The translations under genes and the position numbers were made by a program. Below, piece by piece: positions 1 to 8,155 of a DNA stretch of 64,000 nucleotides; positions within the stretch are counted from its first letter, which is position 1; each line of letters opens with the position of its first letter. The DNA lies in the NCBI RefSeq assembly GCF_014648435.1, contig NZ_BMRC01000001.1, positions 753,309 to 817,308 on the forward strand, given 5' to 3'. This DNA comes from Nonomuraea spiralis. GTDB taxonomy: Bacteria; Actinomycetota; Actinomycetes; Streptosporangiales; Streptosporangiaceae. Below the pieces are notes generated by a model. That model was not told the DNA's origin and did no database searches. It saw only the letters and a list, made by a program, of their open reading frames with translations.

Positions 1-406
1 GTACGGCCTCGCGTCCCCACAGGTCGTCGAGGGTGACCACCGTCCCGCCCAGTTCGGAGGAGGCGCCCAGGACCGCGTGCGCGACCATCGGGGACAGCCG
101 CAGCTGGAGGCATTCGGAGCTTCCGGCCAGTCCCCGCCCGCGGGCCTGGTCGGGAGCCAGCCCGGCGACGACCCGTTCGCGCTGCCGCGTACCGCGGCCG
201 TCCTCGATGACGAAGGGCTCGTCGCCGAAGTCGAAGAGCACCGTGATCGCGGGATGCGGGACGAGGACGAGGTCGAGGAACTCGTTCGCGTGATCGCTGA
301 ACCCCGCCATGACGACCCCGGGCAACCGGCCGGGCCTCGACGGGACGGTGATCTCCCATCGGGGCACCCCCGCGCGGACCGGCTCGACTGATCGCACTCC
401 CGACAT
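1..406 (-). CDS. AraC-type regulator, N-terminal part (runs off left edge)
   Basis: Read leftward from an ATG at 406, the frame stays open to the window edge (about 135 codons), so only the N-terminal sensor half is present. The run PRWEITVPSRPGRLPGVV and the strand-rich AITVLFDFGDEPFVIEDG resemble the cupin-like N-terminal domain of actinobacterial AraC regulators; the C-terminal helix-turn-helix pair would lie outside the window. The frame is also open back to an ATG at 490, which overlaps the stop codon of the transporter behind it as ATGA, so translational coupling to that gene is possible. Neither start has a strong ribosome site. The ligand is unknown. Confidence 0.6.
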   Translation of the reverse strand, partial: MSGVRSVEPVRAGVPRWEITVPSRPGRLPGVVMAGFSDHANEFLDLVLVPHPAITVLFDFGDEPFVIEDGRGTRQRERVVAGLAPDQARGRGLAGSSECLQLRLSPMVAHAVLGASSELGGTVVTLDDLWGREAV

Positions 407-486
407 GTTACGAGCCACTTCACAATCCTCGCAGAGCGCCGCCCCTGACGGGCGCGCCAGGTCAGACGGCGTCTCCTCCCCGTCCG

Positions 487-1503
487 TCATGGCGCCACCC
501 TGCCGCTACGGTGGCCCGCCGACGTGGACGCGTCCGCCGGGAGCGGTTCGGGCACGAGCCTCGGGACGAGGCGGACGAGGACCACCATCGCCACCAGTTC
601 CACCAGCGTCTGGGTGACCACGGCCAGCGGGGCGATGCCGAGCGCCGGCGGCAACGCCAGGGCGAGGGGCAGGACGACCAGGGAGTTGCGGGTGGCGGAG
701 GAGAACATGACCGCCCGCGTGGCTGGGACGTCCAGGCGTACCGTACGGCCGGCGACCAGGCCCACGGCCACGGCGAGGACGACGAAGAGCGCGTAGAGCG
801 GGACCAGTCGCGCCAGCGTCACGACCTGAGCGCCGACGGCGGCGATCTGGGAGCCGATGACGACGGCGAGCGTGGCCATCATCAGCGGCACCATCGCCCC
901 GGCCATGACCTCCTCCACCACCCGCCCGGCCCGGCGACGGCGCGCGAGCGCCTGCACGAGCGCCGCGGCGGCCAGCGGCGCGACGATGAGCACGAGGAAC
1001 GCCTCCGCGAACGGTGCGACCTCCACCACGGCCAGCACGTCGGACCCCGCGAAGGCCAGCAGGTAGACGGGCAGCAGGAGCATCTGCGCCAGCATCAGCA
1101 GCGGCGCGGCCGCCAGCAGCCGGGCGCGCGCCCCACCGGCGAGCCCGGTGAAGACGATCACGTAGTCGATGCACGGGGTCAGGAGCACCAGCAGCAGCCC
1201 GAGCAGCAGCCCTCGGTCGTCGGCGACGAACCGGGACAGGCCGTAGACGATCACGGGGACGACCACGAAGTTCGCCACCAGCACCGTGACCAGGAAGCGC
1301 ACGTCACGAAAGGCCCGCCCGACCTCGGCCATCGGCACGGCGAGGAACGTGGCGAACAGCAGCAGCGCCAGCACCGGGTTGATCGCGCCCTCCAGCGCCG
1401 GGGCGATGCGCGGGGCGGCGAGCCCGGCCGGCGCGCCGGTGGCGATCGCGGCCAGGTAGAGGGGGATCTGGTGCTCATCCCACCATTCGACCGCTCGCGA
1501 CAT
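487..1503 (-). CDS. Acr3/bile-acid-symporter-family efflux permease, probable arsenite or metalloid exporter
   Basis: This 338-residue protein has about ten hydrophobic segments, as in the BASS/Acr3 superfamily. LTPCIDYVIVFTGLAGG near residue 125 matches the conserved fourth helix of Acr3, which carries the essential cysteine, and SSATRNSLVVLPLALALP near the C-terminus is the second family signature. Acr3 proteins expel arsenite using the proton gradient. The ATG at 1503 is preferred over an upstream start at 1563 because GAGAGGAG lies just before it. It is downstream of, and on the same strand as, a cysteine-rich MerR regulator, which supports a metal or metalloid role. Arsenite specificity is inferred; no arsC reductase gene is next to it. 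Confidence 0.75.
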   Translation of the reverse strand: MSRAVEWWDEHQIPLYLAAIATGAPAGLAAPRIAPALEGAINPVLALLLFATFLAVPMAEVGRAFRDVRFLVTVLVANFVVVPVIVYGLSRFVADDRGLLLGLLLVLLTPCIDYVIVFTGLAGGARARLLAAAPLLMLAQMLLLPVYLLAFAGSDVLAVVEVAPFAEAFLVLIVAPLAAAALVQALARRRRAGRVVEEVMAGAMVPLMMATLAVVIGSQIAAVGAQVVTLARLVPLYALFVVLAVAVGLVAGRTVRLDVPATRAVMFSSATRNSLVVLPLALALPPALGIAPLAVVTQTLVELVAMVVLVRLVPRLVPEPLPADASTSAGHRSGRVAP

Positions 1504-1661
1504 GCTCACCGTGCTCCTCTCGTGCTCCGGCCGCCACAACGACCGGGGGACGGTCGGAGTCACGGCCCCGGAACCACGTCCGTCACCAGGCTAAACGTTC
1601 GAATCACCCGAAAGCGTGCTCACGGACACCGTGCCCCGTCGCGCGGCCGCCCACGGCACAC

Positions 1662-2126
1662 TCAGTCCGCCTTCGGCGTGCGGCCCCCGGCCAGGTCGGC
1701 GAACGGCAGCGGGCAGTCGGGGCAGGTGCAGCCGGTCAGGCTGTCGCAGCCCGCCGCCACCACCGCGGTCAGCGCGGCGCGGATGGTGCTCAGGTCCGCG
1801 ATCTTGGCCTCCACCTCGGCGATCTTCGCCTGGGCGCGGGCACGCAGGTCGGGGGTGGGGTGGCCGTGCCGTCCGGTGTCAAGCAGTTCGGCCACTTCCT
1901 CCAGGGTGAACCCGAGCCGCTGCGCGGCCTTGATCACGGTCAGCAGCATGACCGTCTCGGGCGGGTAGGCGCGGTGGTCCCCGGGGCTGCGCAGCGGCTC
2001 GGCGATCAGGCCGCGCCGCTCGTAGTAGCGCAGTGTCTGCAGGTTGACCCGGGCGCGCTCGGCCACCTGCCCGCTGCGCAGGTACGTCCGGCCGTCGGCC
2101 TGGTGCAGGTCCTGTTTCACGTACAC
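1662..2126 (-). CDS. MerR-family heavy-metal-responsive regulator
   Basis: A 154-residue MerR protein. The winged helix is RSGQVAERARVNLQTLRYYE (residues 18-37), followed by the RRGLI wing and the long dimerisation helix. The C-terminal loop CDSLTGCTCPDCPLP (from about residue 127) has four cysteines, like the thiolate metal site of MerR-type Hg/Pb/Cd/Zn sensors. The start is GTG, with GGGAG just upstream; a second in-frame GTG two codons later has better spacing. Its own promoter (2190-2220) has the long spacer typical of MerR control, so autoregulation is likely. The probable target is the downstream permease, 158 bp away on the same strand. The metal cannot be read from the sequence. Confidence 0.85.
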   Translation of the reverse strand: MYVKQDLHQADGRTYLRSGQVAERARVNLQTLRYYERRGLIAEPLRSPGDHRAYPPETVMLLTVIKAAQRLGFTLEEVAELLDTGRHGHPTPDLRARAQAKIAEVEAKIADLSTIRAALTAVVAAGCDSLTGCTCPDCPLPFADLAGGRTPKAD

Positions 2127-2189
2127 GCTCCCGTGGTGCCCGCAGGGGCCCGTCCCAGGTCACAAGCGATGTCCTGCTTCATGCCTCGA

Positions 2190-2220
2190 CGGTAAACCTG
2201 TACCCGGGTACCGGATGCAA
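2190..2220 (-). promoter_or_regulatory. MerR-type promoter with perfect 12-bp operator
   Basis: On the minus strand a TTGCAT -35 box and a TTACCG -10 box are separated by 19 bases, longer than the usual 17 and typical of MerR-activated promoters. The spacer contains the perfect palindrome GTACCCGGGTAC (2200-2211). It lies about 64 bases upstream of the MerR start, so it probably drives the regulator and the permease behind it. Confidence 0.7.
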
Positions 2221-2245
2221 GCCCCCGCACCGTCTTTCCTTGTGG

Positions 2246-2436
2246 TCAGGCGGTCCGGAGCAGCGCGGCCAGGTCGGCGGGCACGGGCATGGGCCGGGTC
2301 AGGCCGACGGTGGCGCGGCCGGTGTTGCCCTCCGGGTAGCGGCCCAGCGCGCCTCGGGGGCGGCGGCCGTGCGGGCGGCGCGCATCTCGGCGCGGTAGGC
2401 GGCGCGGACGCGCGCCGGCATGGGCCGGGTGATCAT
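2246..2436 (-). pseudogene. DUF3703-family gene, internally deleted and frameshifted
   Basis: An ATG at 2436 overlaps the CDF stop codon as ATGA and reads MITRPMPARVRAAYRAEMRA, the typical N-terminus of DUF3703 proteins. About 30 codons in, the frame is lost. The C-terminal family signature, GRYPEGNTGRATV then LTRPMPVPADLAALL, continues in another frame to the stop at 2246. The whole is 191 bases, against roughly 120 codons or more in intact members, so the middle is missing. The two parts meet around ARW/LGRY, where both sides share CTGG, suggesting deletion between short repeats. DUF3703 genes commonly sit in ArsR/CDF metal operons, which fits this position. A sequencing error cannot explain the missing middle. 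Confidence 0.75.
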
Positions 2437-3149
2437 CGGGGGTCCTCCTCGGACGGTACGCAGCAGCCGTCGGAACATCCCCCGGCGGCGGTGGACGACG
2501 TGACGGCGGCGTCGGCCGGGACGGCCGGGACGGCGCAGCAGGCGTCACCGCGCCAGGCTTCGCGGCCTTCCTTGACCGCGACGGCGGCGATGACCAGGGC
2601 GGCGATCGGGTCGGCCCAGGACCAGCCGAACAGGCTGTTGAGCGCCAGGCCCACCAGCAGCACGCCGGACAGGTAGGTGCACAGCAGGGTCTGCTTGGAG
2701 TCGGCGACCGCGGAGGCGGAGCCGAGCTCACGACCGGCGCGGCGCTGGGCGTACGACAGGAACGGCATGATCATCAGCGAGAGCGCGGCCAGGATCAGTC
2801 CGGGCGTGGAGTGCTCGGCCTCGCCGGAGCCGAGCAGCGCGCGTACGGCGTCGAAGGTGACATAGGCGGCCAGCGCGAAGAACGAGACCGCGATGACGCG
2901 CAGCGTGGTCTTCTCCCGGCGTTCGTGGTCGGCGGCGGAGAACTGCCAGGCCACCGCGGTGGCGGAGGCGACCTCCACCACGGAGTCGAGGCCGAACCCG
3001 ATCAGCGCGGCGGAGGAGGCCAGCGAGCCGGCGGTGACGGCCACCACCGCCTCGATCACGTTGTACGTGATGGTCGCGGCCACCAGCAGCCGGATCCTGC
3101 GTCGCAGGACCGTCCGCCGGGCCGGGACGGTCAGGTCCGGCGTGGTCAC
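2433..3149 (-). CDS. Cation diffusion facilitator (CDF) metal transporter
   Basis: A 238-residue membrane protein with about six helices. GSLASSAALIGFGLDSVVEV (second helix) and ADSKQTLLCTYLSG (fifth helix) are the CDF transport-site regions, in the form found in actinobacterial heavy-metal members where Asp replaces the usual His-x3-Asp pattern in part. The C-terminus is rich in cysteine (DACCAVP, GGCSDGCCVP), a possible metal-binding tail. CDF proteins exchange divalent metals for protons to lower cytoplasmic metal. The GTG at 3149 overlaps the ArsR stop by four bases, so the two genes are translationally coupled; a longer start at 3197 would run into ArsR. Confidence 0.85.
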   Translation of the reverse strand: MTTPDLTVPARRTVLRRRIRLLVAATITYNVIEAVVAVTAGSLASSAALIGFGLDSVVEVASATAVAWQFSAADHERREKTTLRVIAVSFFALAAYVTFDAVRALLGSGEAEHSTPGLILAALSLMIMPFLSYAQRRAGRELGSASAVADSKQTLLCTYLSGVLLVGLALNSLFGWSWADPIAALVIAAVAVKEGREAWRGDACCAVPAVPADAAVTSSTAAGGCSDGCCVPSEEDPR

Positions 3150-3535
3150 GACACCGCCTCCCCCGCCCCGGCCTGCCGGCTGCCGTGGGCCGGGCACAGC
3201 GTCACGGCGTGGCCGGTGGCGGCCAGCAACTGCTCGGCCGAGGCCAGCAGGTCCATCAGCTCGGGCCGGGTCAGGGAGTAGAAGGACTGGCGCCCTTCGG
3301 CGCGGTAGTCGATCAGGCCGCAGTCGCGCAGGCAGGCCAGATGCTTGGACACCGTGGACTGGGCCAGTCCGAGCTGGGTGGTCAGGTCCACCACGCGGGC
3401 CTCGCCGCGCGCCAGGCGCTGCACGATGCGCAGCCTGGTCTCATCGGCCAGGGAGTGGAAGAGCGCCGCCGCCGGGGAGATGCCCGCGGCGATGTCCGCG
3501 CTGACACACCGGCCGCCCTCATGATCGATCGCCAT
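3146..3535 (-). CDS. ArsR/SmtB-family metal repressor, CmtR-like
   Basis: A 129-residue winged-helix repressor. The recognition region is LGLAQSTVSKHLACLRDCGL; its two cysteines spaced as C-x3-C, with a further cysteine in the C-terminal stretch TLCPAHG, reproduce the Cys57/Cys61/Cys102 layout of the Cd/Pb sensor CmtR of Mycobacterium tuberculosis. Metal binding should release it from DNA. It is the first gene of an operon with the CDF transporter (GTGA overlap) and the broken DUF3703 gene. The start codon lies in an AT-rich stretch holding an imperfect dyad with ATAT arms (3534-3548), a plausible operator on a nearly leaderless message. Confidence 0.85.
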   Translation of the reverse strand: MAIDHEGGRCVSADIAAGISPAAALFHSLADETRLRIVQRLARGEARVVDLTTQLGLAQSTVSKHLACLRDCGLIDYRAEGRQSFYSLTRPELMDLLASAEQLLAATGHAVTLCPAHGSRQAGAGEAVS

Positions 3536-3677
3536 ATGACGATGATATCTGATTCACGGAATACTGAACAGCCGTCCTGTGCGCCCGCCGGAAGCAGGCC
3601 GCAACCTTGGAGCCGGACGGCGTGGTCGGGCAGGCGCCGCGGACTCGGCGGCACCTGCCTGCGTCAAGGGCTCGGCC

Positions 3678-4565
3678 CTACTCCGGCAGCAGGCCGTTCA
3701 GCGAACCTCGGCCGGACTTCGCCTTCCTGCCCGCGCCGGAAGTCGCACCCTCCTGAGCGCTGTCGAACCTGGCCAGGTACGCGTTGATGAAGTGATCGCG
3801 GATGCCGTCGGTGCCGGGCGCCAGCGGGTCGGCGGTGGCGCCGCCGAGCCGGTCGATCAGCCCCATCGCGGCGGGCATCTTCTCGTGCAGCCTGCCCTGG
3901 GTGTCGAAGTAGCGCTCCTCGGCCACATGGTGGAACAGCGGGACGGGCGGGAGCTGGGCGACGACGTCGTTGTTGTTGACGAAGCGGAAGGTACGTCCAC
4001 GGAACGCCTGGTCGTAGGCGGCGGCGAGTTTGGGGCAGCAGGTGCGGGGCTGGCCGTAGGTGTAGACGCCGTCGGCCAGCAGCGAAGGGTCCTCGAAGTG
4101 GGTACGGGCGGCGGCCAGCATGGCCAGCGCTCCCCCGAGGCTGTGCCCGGTGAACCAGAGCGACTGGCCGGCGGTGTGCCAGTCCTCCAGGGTCTCCAGC
4201 AGGGCGGGGTGCACGACGTCCAACGCCCGGTAGAAGCCCGCGTGGATGTTGCCCTCGGCGGCGGCGTACGGGGTGAGCAGGGTGTTGGCGTCCGAGAGCC
4301 AGTCGCGCAGTTCCTCGGGCTGGGTGCCGCGGAACGCCACGATGATCATCTGGTCGCTGGCGGCGATGTACGCCTGGGTGTCCTCCAGCGGGAACGGCGC
4401 GGCGTGCGGCACCCGGAAACTTCTGACGCGGTCGAAACCCCAGCCGGCGGCGGTGGCCTCGACCTGGTCGGCGTTCTTGTAGGCCAGGGCGGCGGCGTGG
4501 GCCAGACACCGGGCCTGGGTCAGGGTGTAGCCGGTGGCGGCATGGTCGAAGGTGATCGTGGTCAT
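3678..4565 (-). CDS. Class 3 lipase-family protein
   Basis: A 295-residue alpha/beta hydrolase. The nucleophile elbow GHSLGG puts the catalytic serine at residue 142. FRGTQPEELRDWLSDAN (from residue 78) is the typical oxyanion and lid region of Lipase_3 proteins; Asp200 in NNNDVVAQLPP and a histidine in the following FHH are the likely rest of the triad. No signal peptide is seen, so it is probably cytoplasmic or leaves by another route. The ATG at 4565 follows GGGGGACC and removes 60 unrelated residues present in a longer reading. Substrate unknown; family members hydrolyse acylglycerols. No clear operon partner. Confidence 0.8.
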   Translation of the reverse strand: MTTITFDHAATGYTLTQARCLAHAAALAYKNADQVEATAAGWGFDRVRSFRVPHAAPFPLEDTQAYIAASDQMIIVAFRGTQPEELRDWLSDANTLLTPYAAAEGNIHAGFYRALDVVHPALLETLEDWHTAGQSLWFTGHSLGGALAMLAAARTHFEDPSLLADGVYTYGQPRTCCPKLAAAYDQAFRGRTFRFVNNNDVVAQLPPVPLFHHVAEERYFDTQGRLHEKMPAAMGLIDRLGGATADPLAPGTDGIRDHFINAYLARFDSAQEGATSGAGRKAKSGRGSLNGLLPE

Positions 4566-4793
4566 GAGTGGTCCCCCGTAGATCTTCCGATCTGTCATCA
4601 CTGTCCGTACCCATCCCCTAACCAACCGTCCACGTCCTGTCCGCGCGCACCTGAGGCATGAGTCCTCTTTGGCCGCATCCGAGCCGAAGGGGACGTTGTG
4701 GATTCGTCCGGGGCGCGGATGGGAATCTCCTCGCGCATTGGGCACGAAGACATGCGGCCCTGCGGAGACACCGAGACGAGGCGGATGAACACC

Positions 4794-5093
4794 ATGGCGA
4801 CCGACTACGACAGCCCACGCAAGACCGACGACGACTCAGGCGACGAGAGCCTCCAGGAACTTCAGACCCGTCGCGCCGACACCTCGTCCGGCCGCATCGA
4901 CGTCGACGAGACCGACCTGGCGGAGTCGCTCGAACTGCCGGGCGCCGACCTGTCCGGCGAGGAGCTGTCCGTACAGGTGATCCCGCCTCAGGCGGACGAG
5001 TTCACCTGCTCACGCTGCTTCCTGGTGCACCACCGCAGCCAGCGCACCTCCGAGCGGGACGGTCAGCCGGTCTGCCTGGAGTGCGCCGCCTGA
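4794..5093 (+). CDS. DUF4193-family protein with paired CxxC motifs
   Basis: A 99-residue acidic protein matching the DUF4193 family, which is common in actinobacteria: MATDYDSPRKTDDDSGDES at the N-terminus, SLELPGADLSGEEL in the middle and the signature ADEFTCSRCFLVHHRS then CLECAA at the end. The two CxxC pairs suggest a small zinc ribbon. The function of the family is not established. The ATG at 4794 follows GACGAGGCGGATG, and family members begin at this MATDYD sequence, so an upstream in-frame start at 4698 was not used. A GC hairpin follows the gene. Confidence 0.85.
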   Translation: MATDYDSPRKTDDDSGDESLQELQTRRADTSSGRIDVDETDLAESLELPGADLSGEELSVQVIPPQADEFTCSRCFLVHHRSQRTSERDGQPVCLECAA

Positions 5094-5135
5094 CCGGCGC
5101 CTGACCGGAACGACGCCATGGACGGACCCGCCCCG

Positions 5136-5159
5136 CCCGAGCGGCCGCTCCCGCTCGGG
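5136..5159 (+). terminator. GC hairpin after the DUF4193 gene
   Basis: CCCGAGCG (5136-5143) pairs perfectly with CGCTCGGG (5152-5159) around an 8-base loop. There is no T-tract, which is common for actinobacterial terminators. It lies 43 bases after the DUF4193 stop codon. Confidence 0.45.
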
Positions 5160-5287
5160 GCCGGCGCGGTCCACCAGGCGGACCGGATGTTGCGCGACCT
5201 CGACGCCCTACACAGACTGTGATGGCTTCGTCACCATAAGCGACAACGCAGCCGTGGAGATCGTCGCGGCTCGGGAAAGGACGAAGA

Positions 5288-5740
5288 ATGGTCATCCGGT
5301 CATCCACTCAAAGGCCCAGAAGAGCGTCGATCCTCCTGTCCGTCGTCATGTTCACAGCGGCACTCGCCCAAGGGGCGATCGGCGCGCGTCCCGCCTCGGC
5401 CGCGGACTCGACCTGCGGGTCATGGACGTTCAGCAACACCGTCCCCGGGCTCATGGGACGGGCCTGCATCCGGGGCGCGGGCGCGAACTGGAAGCAGGCC
5501 GTGACGGAGGTCTACAACGGTTCGGGCGCCATGCAGATCATCTCCCCCGTGACCGCTTACCTCGACCCCCTGAACGACTACAGCGCGGCGTACGACGTCA
5601 TCATCCGGCAGCAGGAGACGAGGACCGTCACCACGCGGATCATCACCGACGCCAATCCCTTCCAGTTCGACCGCGCCGAGGGCTCGTTCACCGTCGGGCC
5701 GACGGAGACCGTGGGGTTCGTCTCGCCCTGGGTCGGCTGA
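5288..5740 (+). CDS. Secreted protein of unknown function
   Basis: A 150-residue protein with a clear Sec signal peptide: the basic start MVIRSSTQRPRRAS, a hydrophobic core ILLSVVMFTAALAQGAI and an ARPASA-A cleavage region near residue 38. The mature part of about 110 residues is rich in Thr/Ser/Val and has cysteines in STCGSW and RACIRG that could pair. No catalytic motif or known domain was recognised. The ATG follows GGAAAGGACGAAG. It is monocistronic, convergent with the esterase downstream. Confidence 0.65.
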   Translation: MVIRSSTQRPRRASILLSVVMFTAALAQGAIGARPASAADSTCGSWTFSNTVPGLMGRACIRGAGANWKQAVTEVYNGSGAMQIISPVTAYLDPLNDYSAAYDVIIRQQETRTVTTRIITDANPFQFDRAEGSFTVGPTETVGFVSPWVG

Positions 5741-5769
5741 TCCGCCCTGCTCCCGCGGCGGCCAGGTCG

Positions 5770-6735
5770 TCAGGGCCGGGTGAACGCCCGGCGGAGGGCG
5801 GCGAGGCGGTTGGCGACGGCACGCCGGGTGATCTCGGCGTACGGGACCAGTTTCTCCGAACCGTGGAAGACGCCGGGATAGACCAGCAACTCGGTGGGCA
5901 CGCCGGCCCGGGCCAGGCGCAGGGCGTACAGGACGGTCTCGTCGCGGAAGACCTCCAGCTCTCCTACGTCCACCAGGGCCGGGGGCAGGCCGGACAGGTC
6001 GGTCGCGCGGGCGGGCGCCGCGTAGCGGGAGACGGCGTCCGTGGCGCGGCGGTCGCCGAGCAGGGCGGTCCACGACTCGGCGATGTAGTCCCGGTCGATC
6101 ACGAGCACGTCCTCGTACTGGGTCATGGACGGGGTGTCGGCGCGGTCGTCCAGCATGGGCGCGCTCAGGGCCTGGAACACCGGGGCCGGGCCGCCCCGGT
6201 CCCTGGACAGCAACGTCACCCCGGCCGCCAGCCCCGCGCCCGCGCTGGCGCCGCCGATCGCGATCCTGCGGGGATCGACGCCGGGTTCGGAGGCGGCCAG
6301 CCACAGCAGCCCGGCGTAGCAGTCCTCGACGGGGGCGGGGTCGGGGTGTTCGGGGGCGAGGCGGTAGGCCGGGGAGGCGACCACGCAGCGCAGCTCCCGT
6401 ACGAACCGGGCGGCGACGCCGTCGTCCTGTTCCGGCAGGCCGAACGTCATCCCGCCGCCGTGGATCCAGTAGACGCACGGCAGCGGCCCGTCCGTGGCCC
6501 CGGCGGGCCTGTGGATGCGTAACCGCAGGTCAGGGCCGCCCTCCGGGCCCGGCACCCACATGTCCTTGATCAGGACCGCCGGGTCGGGGACGAGACCGGC
6601 CAGCCTCGCCGCGGCCATCCGGTCCCGTTCCCGCGCCAGCTCGGCGTGGGTGTAGCCGCGCGCGCCGGTCTCGGGAAGATCCAGATGGGCGAGTGCGGCG
6701 GCGAGCTCGGGGTCGAGGTTCTGGAACATCTTCAT
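5770..6735 (-). CDS. Alpha/beta hydrolase of the hormone-sensitive-lipase type (esterase)
   Basis: A 321-residue enzyme. HGGG at residues 92-95 is the oxyanion-hole motif of the HSL (type IV) esterases, and GGASAGAG places the nucleophile at Ser164. SAPMLDDR and PGVFHGSEK supply the usual surroundings of the catalytic Asp and His. Such enzymes cleave short-chain carboxylic esters. No signal peptide is present. The ATG at 6735 follows GAGGAGACGTCC. The gene is on the same strand as, and 83 bp after, a serine hydrolase, so they may be co-transcribed. Substrate unknown. Confidence 0.85.
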   Translation of the reverse strand: MKMFQNLDPELAAALAHLDLPETGARGYTHAELARERDRMAAARLAGLVPDPAVLIKDMWVPGPEGGPDLRLRIHRPAGATDGPLPCVYWIHGGGMTFGLPEQDDGVAARFVRELRCVVASPAYRLAPEHPDPAPVEDCYAGLLWLAASEPGVDPRRIAIGGASAGAGLAAGVTLLSRDRGGPAPVFQALSAPMLDDRADTPSMTQYEDVLVIDRDYIAESWTALLGDRRATDAVSRYAAPARATDLSGLPPALVDVGELEVFRDETVLYALRLARAGVPTELLVYPGVFHGSEKLVPYAEITRRAVANRLAALRRAFTRP

Positions 6736-6818
6736 GGACGTCTCCTCTCCCCGACTCCGAGCCCGGATCGCGGACGGCGGATACCTTCGTCCGGGAACAC
6801 CGCCGTTCCCGATCGGGG

Positions 6819-7931
6819 TCAGCGGAGGTCGCGGATGAGGGCGCCGATGACGGACTCGACCTTGCCGGAGTCGAACTCGTCGGTGTCGATCAGGAGCGTC
6901 ACGGCCCGCTCGCCGTCGTCGGTGACGGCGTTCCTGAACGTGTGACCGCTGGACATGCTGCCGCTGTGCCCCCAGGTGTCCATGCCCGGGATGTGCTGAT
7001 AACGCTCGACCCCCAGCCCGTAGCCCTGGCCGGCGTCGTCCGGGATGGTCCGCCTCATCTCGGCGAGCTGGGCCGGGGCCAGCAGTTTCCCGGTCATCAG
7101 CGCGGTCCAGAACGCCGTCGCGTCGGCGCCGGTGGAGATCAGCTCGCCCGACGCGTCGGCCTCGGAGGTGTTCCATTCCGTCCGGTCCACCAGCGTCCCT
7201 GACCGCTTCACGTAACTCCGCAGGTCCGGCTTGGCGATCGTGGTCCGGTCGCCGGGCCAGTACGTCTCACGCAGCCCGAGGGGTTGGATGATCCGCCGTT
7301 CGATCTCGGCGCCGATGCCGCGGCCGGTGACCTTGGTGACGATCAGCCCGGCCAGGTTGTAGTTGGTGTTGGCATAGGCGAAACCCGAGGGGGTCCTGTC
7401 GGGCGGGGACAGGGCCAGGGCCTGCTTGACGGTCCGCAGGGGCTCGATGTGGTCCCAGCGGTGTGCCTCCTCGTCGTCCCAGAACGGCGCCTCCAGGTAG
7501 TCGGGCAGGCCGCTGGTGTGCTGGAGGACCTGCCGGATCGTGATCTCGCGTCCGTCGTAGCGTCTGGTGCGGACGAGACCCGGCAGGTATCGGTCGACGG
7601 TGTCGTCCAGGCTGATCCGGCCTTCGCCGACGAGCTGGAGCACGACCGTGGCGGTCCACGCCTTGGTGTCGCTGCCGATGCGGCTGTGCTCGTCGCCGGT
7701 GACCGCGCGGCCCGTCCGCCGGTCGGCGAGTCCGACGCCGCCGTTCCGGATGCCGCAACGCGGGCTCTTCACCGTCACGACGATCCCTGGGGCGCCGACG
7801 CCCTTCAGCGCCTCCAGCGCCGTCTGGATGGGCCTGGTGTCACACTGTGCCGTCGCCGCCGCCGCCGCGGGCGCCGTCACCAGGGACGCGGTGACCGCCA
7901 GGGCCACGACGCCGCTCGTCCTGGCTCGCAT
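6819..7931 (-). CDS. Secreted serine hydrolase of the beta-lactamase/DD-peptidase (S12) family
   Basis: A 370-residue protein with a signal peptide (MRARTSGVVALAVTASLVTA, cleavage near PAAAAATA). The S12 active site is complete: SDTK (Ser87, Lys90), the tyrosine motif YANTNY, and HSGS near the C-terminus in place of KTG. Members include DD-carboxypeptidases, esterases and penicillin-recognising enzymes, so a cell-wall or small-molecule hydrolase is possible. The ATG at 7931 follows GGAAGGAGACATC; a start five codons earlier would cover that ribosome site. It probably forms a unit with the esterase downstream. Confidence 0.85.
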   Translation of the reverse strand: MRARTSGVVALAVTASLVTAPAAAAATAQCDTRPIQTALEALKGVGAPGIVVTVKSPRCGIRNGGVGLADRRTGRAVTGDEHSRIGSDTKAWTATVVLQLVGEGRISLDDTVDRYLPGLVRTRRYDGREITIRQVLQHTSGLPDYLEAPFWDDEEAHRWDHIEPLRTVKQALALSPPDRTPSGFAYANTNYNLAGLIVTKVTGRGIGAEIERRIIQPLGLRETYWPGDRTTIAKPDLRSYVKRSGTLVDRTEWNTSEADASGELISTGADATAFWTALMTGKLLAPAQLAEMRRTIPDDAGQGYGLGVERYQHIPGMDTWGHSGSMSSGHTFRNAVTDDGERAVTLLIDTDEFDSGKVESVIGALIRDLR

Positions 7932-8155
7932 GATGTCTCCTTCCACGATCCTGCCGAATACGGTGTGCCGGAAACCGGGGTCTTCGCGGCGGTTACGCCC
8001 GTACGGGCCGCGACGGGTACAGTCGCTGGGGCCGAACGCGGCGCGCCCGCCGGGATGCGCATGCAGACAGCGTCGCGTCCGTGCCGATCGTGTGGCATGC
8101 GGTGTCCGTCCAGGGATTCCACGAATGTCTTGTGCGTCTGGCCAAAGAGGTGAGG

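Noticed and set aside
5118..5222. 34-codon plus-strand frame after the DUF4193 gene
   Set aside because: It runs through the hairpin, lacks a ribosome site and has no recognisable family.
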